NCBI GenBank assembly: GCA_964389805.1
Contig: CAYMFU010000296.1
Span: 1 to 19,769 of the forward strand
From: JAGTVG01 sp964389805
GTDB lineage: Bacteria > Bacteroidota > Bacteroidia > Cytophagales > Cyclobacteriaceae
Direction of reading: 5' to 3'
Length of the DNA stretch: 19,769 bases
The translations under genes were made by a program, and so were the position numbers. This document shows, piece by piece, positions 7,866 to 16,484 of this stretch. Under the pieces are notes generated by a model. It made no database searches. It was not told the origin of the DNA and saw nothing but the letters and a program-made list of their open reading frames with translations. The stretch's first letter is position 1; each line of letters begins with the position of its first letter.

Positions 7866-9568
7866 AATATATTTTTTCTCTATTCTTTCTATCTTTTGTT
7901 ATTATATATTTTTTAACGCAATGTGCCAGCATTACCCCTCCAGGCGGAGGCCCAAGAGATACAATTCCTCCAATTTTAATAAAGTCCATTCCACCAAATA
8001 AAAGTCTCAACTTCTCTAGCAATACCGTCAGCCTGGTCTATGATGAATATCTTAAAATTGAAAATTTGAACAAACAACTAATTATAACGCCTATAATACA
8101 GGATGAATACGAACAGAAGATACGAAGAAATTCAATAGAACTTATTTTCCCTGAATCGTTTAATGACAGTACAACCTATACCTTTAATTTCCAGGATGCC
8201 ATACAGGATATAACAGAAGGAAATGTAACGGTAGACAATGTTTTAGCTTTCAGCACAGGAGACTATATAGACTCCTTATATGTAAATGGCAAGGTATCTG
8301 ATTTGTTTACCAATAATCCTGTAGATGATTTTACAGTTTGCCTGTATCATTTTGACGATACCCTCGATATATTTAATAGTCCTCCAATTTATCTTACCAA
8401 AACAGACAAAGAAGGAAAATACCTTATTGAAAATATTAAAAACGGAACCTATAAACTGTATGTATACAATGACGCCAATTCAAATCTGACTTGTGATATG
8501 CCAAAGGAAATATTTGGTTTTTCATCTGATACCATATATTTGAATGTGAATATCGATTCTATTTTTCTCAAAGTGCAACATCTTGATATGCGGGATATTG
8601 AAGTTCAAAGAGCTGGCCCTTCTGGTAAGTATTTTGAAATAAAAACCAATAAATCTTTAGTCGATTATTCTATTTATCCCTTCGATACAGCGCAAACGAT
8701 CTATCATAATTTTGCTGAGGATAAAAAGACCATTCGATTCTATAACAACCTTCAATCAAATGATAGTATTCAATTTGTATTCAGTGCCTTGGATAGCCTG
8801 GAATATACATTCATTGATACCCTTTATTTAAAGTTTTTAGAAACGAAACGTGATCTTGAGGAATTTTCTTTTTCTATCGATCCGAAAACAAATTCTAAAA
8901 TCACAGATGATTTCTCCGGTATAATTACTTTCAATAAACCTGTTACAAACATCAATTTTGATAGTCTTTATTTTGAATACGATTCCGTAACATTTCAGTA
9001 TTTGAACGATACACTTCCCTTTTCACTTGATAAAAGAAAAGATGTTTTCACTTTTGATATTGATCTTTTTTACTCAGAATATCTGAATTCCCTTTTAGAA
9101 TCAGATACACTTACAAAAGAGGTTACACGGGATCGATCTAATGAGCAAAAACTTGGTGGTTCCGGAAACCAGAACAGAAAACTAATATTCCATATGGGTA
9201 AAGGAGCTTTTATTTCTGCTGATGGTGATTCGAGTAAAGCCATTAACCTTGAATATCAGCAACTGAAAACAAACAACTTTGGAGTAATAAAGGGTAACGT
9301 TATTTCTCAATATGATTCTTTCATTTTACAATTGATCAAAGGAAAAAATGAAGTATTGATGGAAGTACAAAATATAAAACAATATGAATTTAATAAAGTA
9401 AACGCAGGAGAATACAGTATACGCGTTTTTATTGATAACAACAATAATGGTAAATGGGATCCTGGCAATATATTTAAAAATGAAGAACCAGAAGGAATTT
9501 TCTTTTATCCTGAAAAATTAACAATAAGAGTAAACTGGGAGTTAACAGATATAAACCTGGAATTCTAA
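7862..9568 (+). CDS. Ig-like domain lipoprotein, Bacteroidota type
   Basis: A 568-residue predicted lipoprotein. A hydrophobic signal (about 3-19) precedes 'FLTQC', with Cys21 as the likely lipidated residue; Gln at -1 is atypical but tolerated in this phylum. The mature start 'ASITPPGGGPRDTIPP' is characteristic of a large Bacteroidota family with an SbsA/Big_5-like Ig domain at about 35-125. A second beta-rich segment has 'DKEGKYLIENIKNGTYKLYVY' around 180-200, and a C-terminal one has 'IDNNNNGKWDPG', the shape of carboxypeptidase-regulatory-like or prealbumin-like folds. It is expected in the periplasm or at the outer membrane; the function is unknown. The start overlaps the methyltransferase stop by four bases. 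The stop is one base before the first DnaA box, and I see no terminator between them. Confidence 0.83.
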   Translation: MKYIFSLFFLSFVIIYFLTQCASITPPGGGPRDTIPPILIKSIPPNKSLNFSSNTVSLVYDEYLKIENLNKQLIITPIIQDEYEQKIRRNSIELIFPESFNDSTTYTFNFQDAIQDITEGNVTVDNVLAFSTGDYIDSLYVNGKVSDLFTNNPVDDFTVCLYHFDDTLDIFNSPPIYLTKTDKEGKYLIENIKNGTYKLYVYNDANSNLTCDMPKEIFGFSSDTIYLNVNIDSIFLKVQHLDMRDIEVQRAGPSGKYFEIKTNKSLVDYSIYPFDTAQTIYHNFAEDKKTIRFYNNLQSNDSIQFVFSALDSLEYTFIDTLYLKFLETKRDLEEFSFSIDPKTNSKITDDFSGIITFNKPVTNINFDSLYFEYDSVTFQYLNDTLPFSLDKRKDVFTFDIDLFYSEYLNSLLESDTLTKEVTRDRSNEQKLGGSGNQNRKLIFHMGKGAFISADGDSSKAINLEYQQLKTNNFGVIKGNVISQYDSFILQLIKGKNEVLMEVQNIKQYEFNKVNAGEYSIRVFIDNNNNGKWDPGNIFKNEEPEGIFFYPEKLTIRVNWELTDINLEF

Positions 9569-9928
9569 ATGTGGATAACCTAAAGATAATGTTGGAATAA
9601 ATTGTAGATAATTTGAAGATTAGCGAACATTATTAAAACCATATCAAATTCTGTGGATAAATTTTAGTTTAATATTAAATAACCAAATATATATCCACAG
9701 GGATAAGTCATAAAAAGTTTTCCACAAAATTTACCTGAGAACACAATAATATATTAAATACTTAATTATCAAATATTTACAAGTGAATAAAATGTGAATA
9801 ACCAGAATTTTCTTCAACTTTTATACACAATTAACAATATCAAGGAAAAAGTATATTTATTATCCACATATCCACATGATAATAATAACAATTATTTAAT
9901 ATAAATTAAAATATTATAATATTAGGTG
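9569..9928. other. oriC: Putative chromosomal replication origin (oriC)
   Basis: This 360-base non-coding stretch carries a dense DnaA-box cluster. Perfect TTATCCACA boxes are at 9570-9578 (minus), 9652-9660 (minus) and 9860-9868 (plus). One-mismatch boxes are at 9603-9611 (minus), 9691-9699, 9718-9726, 9793-9801 (minus), 9821-9829 (TTATACACA) and 9868-9876. The last two plus-strand boxes (9860-9876) share one base. Immediately after them, 9877-9924 holds only two G/C bases and 9890-9924 is pure A/T, as expected of a DNA unwinding element. Two parS sites lie 4.5 kb away and mnmG is close by, both common near bacterial origins. The gene dnaA is not in the window. A plasmid origin is unlikely because the flanks are core chromosomal genes. 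Confidence 0.85.
9877..9924. other. Probable DNA unwinding element of oriC
   Basis: Forty-eight bases directly beside the overlapping box pair contain only two G/C bases (9878 and 9889), and the last 35 bases are all A or T. It starts with the triplet-like run TGATAATAATAAC. Whether this acts as a DnaA-trio cannot be decided from sequence, since the strand polarity relative to the adjacent box looks opposite to the B. subtilis arrangement. Confidence 0.65.
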
Positions 9929-11764
9929 ATGTTAATAAGTAGAAAAATTAGCGGTTTATATATTCTGTGCTGCCTTTTGTTAATAACAACAACAAAAGAA
10001 GCCTTTTCACAGGATATTAGTCAAATTAACATTGCCAATGAATATTATTCATTGGGAGATGTAGACAAGGCACTCGAGATATATAAAAAACTTGCGCGCA
10101 ACAAGAAAAATATTCCAATCATACATCGGAATTACTATGATCTGCTATTGAGCACCGATGATTTTAAAACAGCTGAAAAATATATTGACGATGTTATAAA
10201 ATCACGACCTGAAAATATCTATTATGCCATTGATAAAGGATTATTATATAGGAGGGCAAATGATGAAGACAAAGAACATAATTATTATAAAAAGTTATTC
10301 AACAGTATAAAGGGGGACAACCGAAAAACGAGACAGGCGGCGCAGTATTTGATTGGAAAGCAAAAGTTGGATTATGCTGAGGAATTATATCTTATGGCCA
10401 GGAATGAACAAAAAGATCCTTATCGTTATGCGATAGAACTGGCAACTATATACCGGCTATTGAACGAGAAGGACAAAATGATAAGGGAGTACCTGAATTT
10501 CGTAAATAAAAGTCCGAATAATTTACCATATGTTAGAAATGTACTTCAAAATTATTTAACAGAAAGTGAAGATTTGAAAAGTCTTGAAAAACTTTTATAT
10601 GACCTCATTCAAAAGGATCCAGAAAATAATATATATTCCGAATTAATAATTTGGGTAAATATTCAGCAAAGAAATTTTTACGGGGCCTTTGTACAGGCAA
10701 GAGCATATGACCTGAGAATGGGAAAAGAGGGCAACGAAATATTTGAAGTTGGATTAATTGCTTTGGAGAATAAAGACTATGAAACGGCTATTGATATTTT
10801 CGATCACTTGATTAAGAATTATCAAGCCTCTTATATTTATCCTATAGCCAAAAGATATAAGATCAAATCACGTGAAGAACTAGTAAAAAATACCTTTCCG
10901 GTAGATGAATCCGAGATAAGAAAACTAATATTAGATTATAATTTACTGGTCCAGGAAATAGGCATTAATTCCCGTACTGCGGAAGCTCTCTTAAGTAAAT
11001 CACATTTACATGCTTTTTATTTGAATGAAATGGATTCTGCAATATTGATTCTCAATACCATTATAACTATACCCAGGATCTCTCCCGAACTAAAGGCAAA
11101 ATGCAAGCTCGATCTTGGCGATATATATTTATTAAAAGGTGAGTCCTGGGAATCCGTTCTTTTATACGCACAAGTTGAAAAGGCCAGGAAAGATTCTCCA
11201 ACAGGTTACGAAGCAAAACTTCGGAGTGCAAAGTTATCTTATTATAATGGTGATTTTGCACTGGCACAACAGCATCTCGATGTGTTGAAATTAGCGACAT
11301 CAAGAGAAATCGCAAATGATGCCATGCAATTAAGCCTCTTAATTAAAGATAATATTGGCTTGGATACTTCAGATTATTTATTAAAGAAATATGCCGATAT
11401 AGAGCTTTTACTTTTTCAAAATAAAAAACAGGAAGCTCTGGATTCCTTGAATATCATGTATGAAAAATATAAAGGATCAAAATTATCAGATGAAATTTTA
11501 TGGCTGCTATCTTCAATATATTTGGAAAAGGGAGAATTCCAGAAATCTATTGAACTGCTAAATATAATTGTTGATGAGTACGGGGAGGACATCTTTGGGG
11601 ATGATGCTTTTTTCCGTATGGCAGAAATATATGATTATCAGATACAAGACATTGAAAAGTCCAAAAGCCTGTACCAGGAATTTCTAAGTAAATATCCGGG
11701 AAGTTTGTATGCCGCTGAAGCGAGAAAAAGATTTCGAATTTTAAGGGGAGATTATGTTAATTGA
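9929..11764 (+). CDS. Secreted tetratricopeptide-repeat protein
   Basis: About 611 residues. A signal peptide is visible (basic start, hydrophobic core 'LYILCCLLLI', then 'AFSQ' near residue 28), so it is exported, probably to the periplasm. The rest is almost entirely helical, with TPR-like pairs: 'ANEYYSLGDVDKALEIYKKLA' near the N terminus, 'FEVGLIALENKDYETAIDIFDHLI' mid-protein, and a strong C-terminal set ('SSIYLEKGEFQKSIELLNII', 'KSKSLYQEFLSKYPGS'). TPR arrays bind partner proteins; no enzyme domain is visible. Two starts are adjacent: GTG at 9926 and ATG at 9929. I prefer ATG. Its 5' region is the AT-rich part of oriC, so its promoter must lie in or beyond the DnaA-box cluster unless it is served by read-through from the mnmG gene string. 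Confidence 0.85.
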   Translation: MLISRKISGLYILCCLLLITTTKEAFSQDISQINIANEYYSLGDVDKALEIYKKLARNKKNIPIIHRNYYDLLLSTDDFKTAEKYIDDVIKSRPENIYYAIDKGLLYRRANDEDKEHNYYKKLFNSIKGDNRKTRQAAQYLIGKQKLDYAEELYLMARNEQKDPYRYAIELATIYRLLNEKDKMIREYLNFVNKSPNNLPYVRNVLQNYLTESEDLKSLEKLLYDLIQKDPENNIYSELIIWVNIQQRNFYGAFVQARAYDLRMGKEGNEIFEVGLIALENKDYETAIDIFDHLIKNYQASYIYPIAKRYKIKSREELVKNTFPVDESEIRKLILDYNLLVQEIGINSRTAEALLSKSHLHAFYLNEMDSAILILNTIITIPRISPELKAKCKLDLGDIYLLKGESWESVLLYAQVEKARKDSPTGYEAKLRSAKLSYYNGDFALAQQHLDVLKLATSREIANDAMQLSLLIKDNIGLDTSDYLLKKYADIELLLFQNKKQEALDSLNIMYEKYKGSKLSDEILWLLSSIYLEKGEFQKSIELLNIIVDEYGEDIFGDDAFFRMAEIYDYQIQDIEKSKSLYQEFLSKYPGSLYAAEARKRFRILRGDYVN

Positions 11765-11782
11765 CTAGATAATTGTCAATTA
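11758..11782 (+). terminator. Weak hairpin at the end of the TPR gene
   Basis: TAATTGAC (11758-11765) pairs with GTCAATTA (11775-11782) around a nine-base loop, overlapping the stop codon and followed by a short T-rich run. The stem is AT-rich and the U-tract poor, so terminator function is uncertain. Confidence 0.3.
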
Positions 11783-12086
11783 TACATTTTATTAAGTGGA
11801 GAATTTTCAAAAATATCTAAATCATATAATTAGCTCACCTTATTTAAACCATTGAATTTCAGCTTTTTAAGACTAGTACTTTAATCATATCTTTAGGATT
11901 TTAACCTAAAATAATGTTTTCAAGTAACTTATAAATTTGTTCATATTTTACTGAAAATTATCCTTGGAAAAACATATTTGCTAAAGTATCTTTAGCTTGA
12001 ACTGCGTTTTTTTTTAAAAAAGCCAATTATATATTAAATAGTATCAACCCAGGAAAAGTGTAAAAATTATTAACTATTATTATGTT
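11783..12086. other. AT-rich nrdJ leader region with small dyads, no recognised riboswitch
   Basis: The gap before nrdJ codes for nothing recognisable. It contains a six-base dyad TTTAGG/CCTAAA (11892-11910) and a perfect seven-base dyad GCTAAAG-TAT-CTTTAGC (11980-11996). The 9-mer TATCTTTAG occurs in both, 99 bases apart (11888 and 11987). A T9 run followed by A6 lies near 12007-12021. I see no B12-box-like sequence of a cobalamin riboswitch and no NrdR-box pair. Confidence 0.5.
11932..11939 (+). promoter_or_regulatory. Possible -7 element of the nrdJ promoter
   Basis: TAAATTTG matches the Bacteroidota sigma-A -7 motif TAnnTTTG exactly, but no good TTG -33 element lies 19-21 bases upstream. 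It would give a leader of about 140 bases. In AT-rich DNA a chance match is easy, so confidence is low. Confidence 0.25.
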
Positions 12087-14390
12087 ATGTTAGATCAGAA
12101 AAATGCTCAGTCAGTTAATGTACCCAAAAAAGATTCGGTAGTGACAAAAGAAAAAACGAAAGTTGAAGTAGTGGCGCCAAAAGAAGTTGTAAAAAGAGAC
12201 GGAAGAAAAGTAGAATTCGATGTTAAACGGATTGAGAATGCTATTTTTAGATGTTTCAGAAGTGTAGAAAAATCTGAAGAGAAGTCTGAAGAACTTGCCA
12301 GTGAACTGGCAGACCAGGTTTACAATATTGTTTGTGCCAAATTCGATGTTCCTACCGTAGAAAATATACAGGATATTGTAGAAACTGTATTACAGGCTGC
12401 AAAGGAATTCGACGCCGCAAAGAAATATATATTATATAGGGCAGAGCATGCCAAGATGAGAATGGAACGTCCTGTTCCGGATGAGGTGAAAGAAGCGTTT
12501 GATAAATCTGATGAGTATTTTCCTACACAATTACAGAAGTTTCAATTTTATGATAAATATGCCAGGTTTAACTGGGACCTGGGCCGGAGAGAGACATGGG
12601 TAGAAACCGTTGACCGAGCAGTAAATTTTCTAAAAGAACTTTCAGAATTCAGATTACCCAAATCTGTTTATGAAAGAGTTAGAAATGGAATTCTTGAAAT
12701 GAAGATTATGCCATCCATGCGATTGCTGGCAATGGCCGGACCTGCAGCTAGAAGGAATAATATATGCCTTTATAATTGTTCATATATGCCGATTGACAGT
12801 GTACAATCTTTTGTGGAAGCCATGATCATATCAATGAGTGGCTGTGGTGTTGGCTATTCTGTAGAAAATGAATATGTTGAAAAATTCCCACGAATTAAAC
12901 GGCAAAAAGATCAAGCACCGACAAATTTCGTCATTGAGGATTCTACTGAAGGTTGGGCAGAAGCTTTACGGACAGGAATGGAAGCCTGGTTTGCAGGCCA
13001 TGACATTCATTTTAATTATTCTTTAATCCGTGAAGCAGGAGCTGTATTACGGGTAAAGGGTGGAAGGGCCAGTGGGCCAGAGCCCTTAAAGAATATGCTT
13101 GAATTTGCACGCTCAAAAATACTCGCCCGTCAAGGGAGTTTCTTAAGGTCTATTGATGCACATGACGTCATGTGTTCAGTAGGACAAGCAGCTGTTTCCG
13201 GTGGCGTTAGAAGAACTGCAATGATCGCTTTATTTGATTATGATGATCATGAAATGAGACATTGTAAGGATGGGGATTTCTGGATCAAAAACAGCCAGAG
13301 ATGGAACGCCAATAATTCTGCTGTATGGCCAGAAAGAAAATTGACTCAGGCAGAAGCCGCCAAGTTTGTATTGGATATTGTTAACTCCGAGCGCGGAGAA
13401 CCAGGAATATTTAACAGGCAGGCAGCAATTGAAACCAAACCTGAGAGAAGGGAAGCCAGAATATTTGGAACCAATCCGTGTGGCGAGATACTTCTAAGGC
13501 CATTTCAATTCTGTAACTTATCCGTTGCAGTAGCGAGGGCAGAGGATACATTTGATGAACTGCGTGAAAAAGTAGAACTTGCAACTATTATAGGAACTAT
13601 TCAATCAATGGCTACATATTTTCCAGGTTTACGTAAAGAATGGAAAACGAATTGCTCTGAAGAAAGATTGTTGGGAGTAGATATCAATGGCCAGTTGGAT
13701 TGTCCATTGGTTCAGGAGGCAGATGTTCAGAAAATGCTTCAGCAGATTGCTGTTGAAACCAACAGAGTTTATGCGCAGATTTTAGGCATTAATCAATCAG
13801 CTGCTGTAACATGTGTGAAACCAAGTGGTAATTCATCACAATTATTAAATTGCTCACCGGGTATTCACGCCAGATGGTCAGATCATTATGTAAGAAATGT
13901 AAGGATTGGCACACATACACCTGTTTTCAAGGTTCTTGAAAATGCTGGAATACCTATGGATCCTGAAAATGGTCAAAAGAAGGAAAATGCCAATACCTAT
14001 GTCGTTCATTTTCCAATGAAGGCGCCGGAGGGCGCCATTACCAGGAATTCCCGTAGTGCCATGGAGCAACTTGAGTACTGGTTACAGGTTAAAATGAATT
14101 ACACGGAACATAATCCCAGTGTAACCATTACCTACAAACCGGACGAAGTACTGGATATAGTAAAGTGGGTTTGGGAAAATCAGGACCGAATTGGAGGCAT
14201 TACATTCCTGCCTGCTTTTGATGCTAAATTTGACCAGATGCCGTACGAAGAAATATCAGAAGAAGAATATAAGGTATTAGTAGAGAAATTTCCTGAAATC
14301 GACTTTTCGAAAATATATAGATACGAAGAGGAGGATTATACAACAGCTGCACAGGAGCTTGCTTGTATGGCAGGGAATTGTGATACGTAA
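12087..14390 (+). CDS. nrdJ: Adenosylcobalamin-dependent (class II) ribonucleotide reductase, RTPR type
   Basis: A 767-residue enzyme that makes deoxyribonucleotides using a cobalamin-generated thiyl radical, without oxygen and without a second subunit. After a Lys/Val-rich leader (1-30) comes an ATP-cone ('VVKRDGRKVEFDVKRIENAIF', about 34-125) for allosteric control of overall activity. The core carries 'NICLYNCSY' (C227, C231; the half-site redox cysteine region), 'SGCGVGYSVE', and 'NPCGEILLRPFQFCNL' with C465 (radical site), E467 and C476, the same spacing as C408/E410/C419 of the Lactobacillus leichmannii enzyme. 'CVKPSGNSSQ' is also typical. The C-terminal pair C760-x4-C765 is the swinging disulfide-relay arm. 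This pattern, with its GCGVG and CMAGNC segments, fits the RTPR subgroup better than NrdA or the long NrdJ. Proximity to the origin would give high gene dosage in fast growth. Confidence 0.92.
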   Translation: MLDQKNAQSVNVPKKDSVVTKEKTKVEVVAPKEVVKRDGRKVEFDVKRIENAIFRCFRSVEKSEEKSEELASELADQVYNIVCAKFDVPTVENIQDIVETVLQAAKEFDAAKKYILYRAEHAKMRMERPVPDEVKEAFDKSDEYFPTQLQKFQFYDKYARFNWDLGRRETWVETVDRAVNFLKELSEFRLPKSVYERVRNGILEMKIMPSMRLLAMAGPAARRNNICLYNCSYMPIDSVQSFVEAMIISMSGCGVGYSVENEYVEKFPRIKRQKDQAPTNFVIEDSTEGWAEALRTGMEAWFAGHDIHFNYSLIREAGAVLRVKGGRASGPEPLKNMLEFARSKILARQGSFLRSIDAHDVMCSVGQAAVSGGVRRTAMIALFDYDDHEMRHCKDGDFWIKNSQRWNANNSAVWPERKLTQAEAAKFVLDIVNSERGEPGIFNRQAAIETKPERREARIFGTNPCGEILLRPFQFCNLSVAVARAEDTFDELREKVELATIIGTIQSMATYFPGLRKEWKTNCSEERLLGVDINGQLDCPLVQEADVQKMLQQIAVETNRVYAQILGINQSAAVTCVKPSGNSSQLLNCSPGIHARWSDHYVRNVRIGTHTPVFKVLENAGIPMDPENGQKKENANTYVVHFPMKAPEGAITRNSRSAMEQLEYWLQVKMNYTEHNPSVTITYKPDEVLDIVKWVWENQDRIGGITFLPAFDAKFDQMPYEEISEEEYKVLVEKFPEIDFSKIYRYEEEDYTTAAQELACMAGNCDT

Positions 14391-14412
14391 ATATTTCTTT
14401 CGCAGCTATCGA

Positions 14413-14449
14413 TAAAAAAATCCCCCGATGCAAAACGGGGGATTTTTCT
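14413..14449. terminator. Bidirectional rho-independent terminator between nrdJ and htrA
   Basis: A seven-base GC-rich stem TCCCCCG (14421-14427) / CGGGGGA (14436-14442) around an eight-base loop is preceded by seven A and followed by five T, then CTTT. The A and T tracts let it work in both directions for the convergent nrdJ (+) and htrA (-) genes. Confidence 0.92.
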
Positions 14450-14474
14450 TTGTCTGTCTGTTTACTTAATTCAC

Positions 14475-15920
14475 TTACCATTTAATTCCATAATAAACTT
14501 CCTCACCATCAGGATATGTGCCTCCAATCAGGATGCCACCTTCTTTATTTGCCAGTGAGGCCATAAGATCATTGATAGTTTTGATTTCTCTTTTATCAAC
14601 TGAAGTGATTATAAATCCATCCTTAATACCGGCTTCTGACCATTTCCCATTTTTAATATTATTAAGTTGAACACCTCCGCTTATATCGAGATCGTCTTTG
14701 GTATCGTCATCTATTTCGGAAATTGTCGCGCCCTGTATTTCCATAGCAGCCTCTCTTCTGTACATTCTCTCCTCGCCCATGATATTTTTTAGAGTGGCTT
14801 CAACGGTATTTTCTTCTCCATCCCGCAAAAATGTAACATCTATTTTATCTCCGGGTCTGTTTCTTGCAACGAATTCCTGGAGTTCGGCTGTACTCTTAAC
14901 TTCGTTTTTATCTATTCCTATAATAATGTCACCTTCCTTAAGCCCGGCTTCCTCAGCCGCACTTCCACCATTTACGGCAGCTATATAAACGCCGTTGCTT
15001 TCTTCGATATCGAGTTCGTAACGTTCAGTAGCCTCTGATACATCCACAATAGATATTCCAAGCAAAGCTCTTTGAACCGCACCAAACTCCAGCAGGTCAT
15101 CCATAACTTTTTTGACCAGGGATACAGGAACAGCAAATGAATATCCAGCATAAGAACCCGTAGGAGAAGCAATGGCAGTATTTATACCTACCAATTCACC
15201 CTTCAGGTTTACTAATGCACCACCACTGTTTCCGGGATTTACAACGGCATCAGTCTGTATGAAAGATTCAATTCCTAATTCCCGGCCTAAAAGGCGAAGG
15301 TTCCTTGCTTTGGCACTGACAATACCAGCAGTAACCGTTGAAGTTAAAGAATATGGATTGCCAACAGCCAATACCCATTCACCAACTTTTACAATATCCG
15401 AATCACCATATCTAATAAAGTCCAGGTTTTTTTCTTCGATCTTAAGCAAGGCCAGATCGGTGGTTGGGTCTTCTCCAATCAGTTCTGCTTCATATCGCCT
15501 GTTATCGTTTAGTATTACTTCGATCTTACTGGCTCCCTCGACTACATGATAGTTGGTCGTAATGAAACCGTCATCAGAAATGATCACACCGGAACCTGAA
15601 CCTTGTTGTTCCCGCGGCATGTTACCATGCGGATTTCCAAACAGCTCTTCGAAAGGATTCCTGTAATATCTTTCTGTAGTCTGCCGTGTCATAGTTACAT
15701 GCACTACTCCGGGCGTAACCAATTCAGCAGCCTGTACAAAATTAATCCCTTCCGGTACTGAAGCATCTATAGAGTAATTTGAAAATTTAACATTCTGGCG
15801 TTCCTGAATTGATTTGTAATTGTCTTCTTCAGGAACAACAATTTTGTAGGTTGCCAATGCAACCAGTGCACCAACAAATGATGCGATAACTATAGCTATT
15901 ATAAAATTCCTCTTATTCAT
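14475..15920 (-). CDS. HtrA/Deg-family serine endoprotease with two PDZ domains
   Basis: A 481-residue envelope protease and chaperone for misfolded periplasmic proteins (DegP/DegQ/Do family). A single N-terminal membrane helix or uncleaved signal is at about 6-28. The trypsin-like domain spans about 62-265 with the full triad: H125 in 'TNYHVVEGA', D155 in 'TTDLALLKI' and S232 in 'NPGNSGGALV'. PDZ1 lies at about 285-380 ('GDIIIGIDKNEV'), and a second, shorter PDZ-like domain at about 395-478 ends in 'GGTYPDGEEVYYGIKW'. Length is usual for Bacteroidota Deg proteases. It is convergent with nrdJ and upstream of no other gene, so it is probably a single-gene unit; the hsp20 terminator lies in its upstream region. 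Whether it is DegP- or DegQ-like cannot be told here. Confidence 0.95.
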   Translation of the reverse strand: MNKRNFIIAIVIASFVGALVALATYKIVVPEEDNYKSIQERQNVKFSNYSIDASVPEGINFVQAAELVTPGVVHVTMTRQTTERYYRNPFEELFGNPHGNMPREQQGSGSGVIISDDGFITTNYHVVEGASKIEVILNDNRRYEAELIGEDPTTDLALLKIEEKNLDFIRYGDSDIVKVGEWVLAVGNPYSLTSTVTAGIVSAKARNLRLLGRELGIESFIQTDAVVNPGNSGGALVNLKGELVGINTAIASPTGSYAGYSFAVPVSLVKKVMDDLLEFGAVQRALLGISIVDVSEATERYELDIEESNGVYIAAVNGGSAAEEAGLKEGDIIIGIDKNEVKSTAELQEFVARNRPGDKIDVTFLRDGEENTVEATLKNIMGEERMYRREAAMEIQGATISEIDDDTKDDLDISGGVQLNNIKNGKWSEAGIKDGFIITSVDKREIKTINDLMASLANKEGGILIGGTYPDGEEVYYGIKW

Positions 15921-16000
15921 CCAATTAAAATTTAAAGTTTACCAACTACCAAATAAACGGTAATTTAACATTTAAGATGCTTATATTAACATTATTTAAC

Positions 16001-16023
16001 AAAAAATCCCGCCTTAGCGGGAT
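16001..16023 (-). terminator. Rho-independent terminator of hsp20
   Basis: ATCCCGC (16006-16012) and GCGGGAT (16017-16023) form a perfect seven-base stem with a four-base loop. Read on the minus strand it is followed by a T6 tract (the A run at 16001-16006), 30 bases after the hsp20 stop. It separates hsp20 from htrA transcription. Confidence 0.9.
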
Positions 16024-16052
16024 GTTCTCATCAGTGTTATAATACTTGAAAT

Positions 16053-16484
16053 TTATTTCACAGAGATCTTTTGCTTAAGGACTTTTTTGACATCTCTTAC
16101 TACTGCAATGTTCAAAATTCCATTTTCGTAGCTTGCTGAAATTTTCTTCAGGTCAGCATCTTCTGGTAAATGAAATACTCGCTTGAAGCTACCCTGATGG
16201 ATTTCACTTTGATGTACGGTTGTACCTTCGCTTGATTCGAAATTTCTTTCACCGCTTATAAATAACTTACCATCTTCGAGGTCAATGTTAAAGTCTTCTT
16301 TATTCATTCCCGGAACAGCCAATTGTACTTCATATGCTTTTTCAGTTTCGAGAATGTTGGCACTTGGTAAAAACCTGTTAGTGCTGGAATCTTCCAATCT
16401 GTCGTAAAAGAATTTATCAAATAAATTCACAAATGAACCAGGATACCTGTTTCTTACATTAGGATTATATTTAATCAGTGTCAT
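16053..16484 (-). CDS. Hsp20/alpha-crystallin small heat-shock protein
   Basis: A 143-residue ATP-independent holdase that binds unfolding proteins in the cytoplasm and keeps them refoldable. The N-terminal arm 'NLFDKFFYDRL' is typical of bacterial IbpA/Hsp20-type proteins. The alpha-crystallin domain covers about 38-135: 'YEVQLAVPGMNKEDFNIDLEDGKL', 'ISGER', 'GSFKRVFHLPEDAD' and the closing 'ASYENGILNIAV', the family's A-x-x-x-N-G-x-L motif. The C terminus 'QKISVK' supplies an I-x-V-like anchor for oligomer assembly. It has its own terminator and an unusually patterned upstream region (16599-16647). Lying head-to-tail with the htrA protease, it forms a stress-related pair, though on separate transcripts. 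Confidence 0.95.
   Translation of the reverse strand: MTLIKYNPNVRNRYPGSFVNLFDKFFYDRLEDSSTNRFLPSANILETEKAYEVQLAVPGMNKEDFNIDLEDGKLFISGERNFESSEGTTVHQSEIHQGSFKRVFHLPEDADLKKISASYENGILNIAVVRDVKKVLKQKISVK

Noticed and set aside
9877..9889. DnaA-trio element beside the last DnaA box
   Set aside because: The AAT triplets are present, but on the + strand they run in the opposite polarity to that expected from the adjacent box, so I do not claim it.
9569..9928. Plasmid or phage origin with iterons
   Set aside because: The repeats are DnaA boxes in both orientations rather than same-direction iterons, and the flanks are core chromosomal genes with no rep gene.
12005..12023. T9-A6 run before nrdJ as an attenuator
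   Set aside because: It is a simple A/T inverted run with no GC stem; the nearest dyad is 10 bases upstream, too far for a standard terminator.
15172..15549. A 125-codon frame antisense to htrA
   Set aside because: It is the mirror of a conserved protease domain with an intact catalytic triad; no independent protein features.
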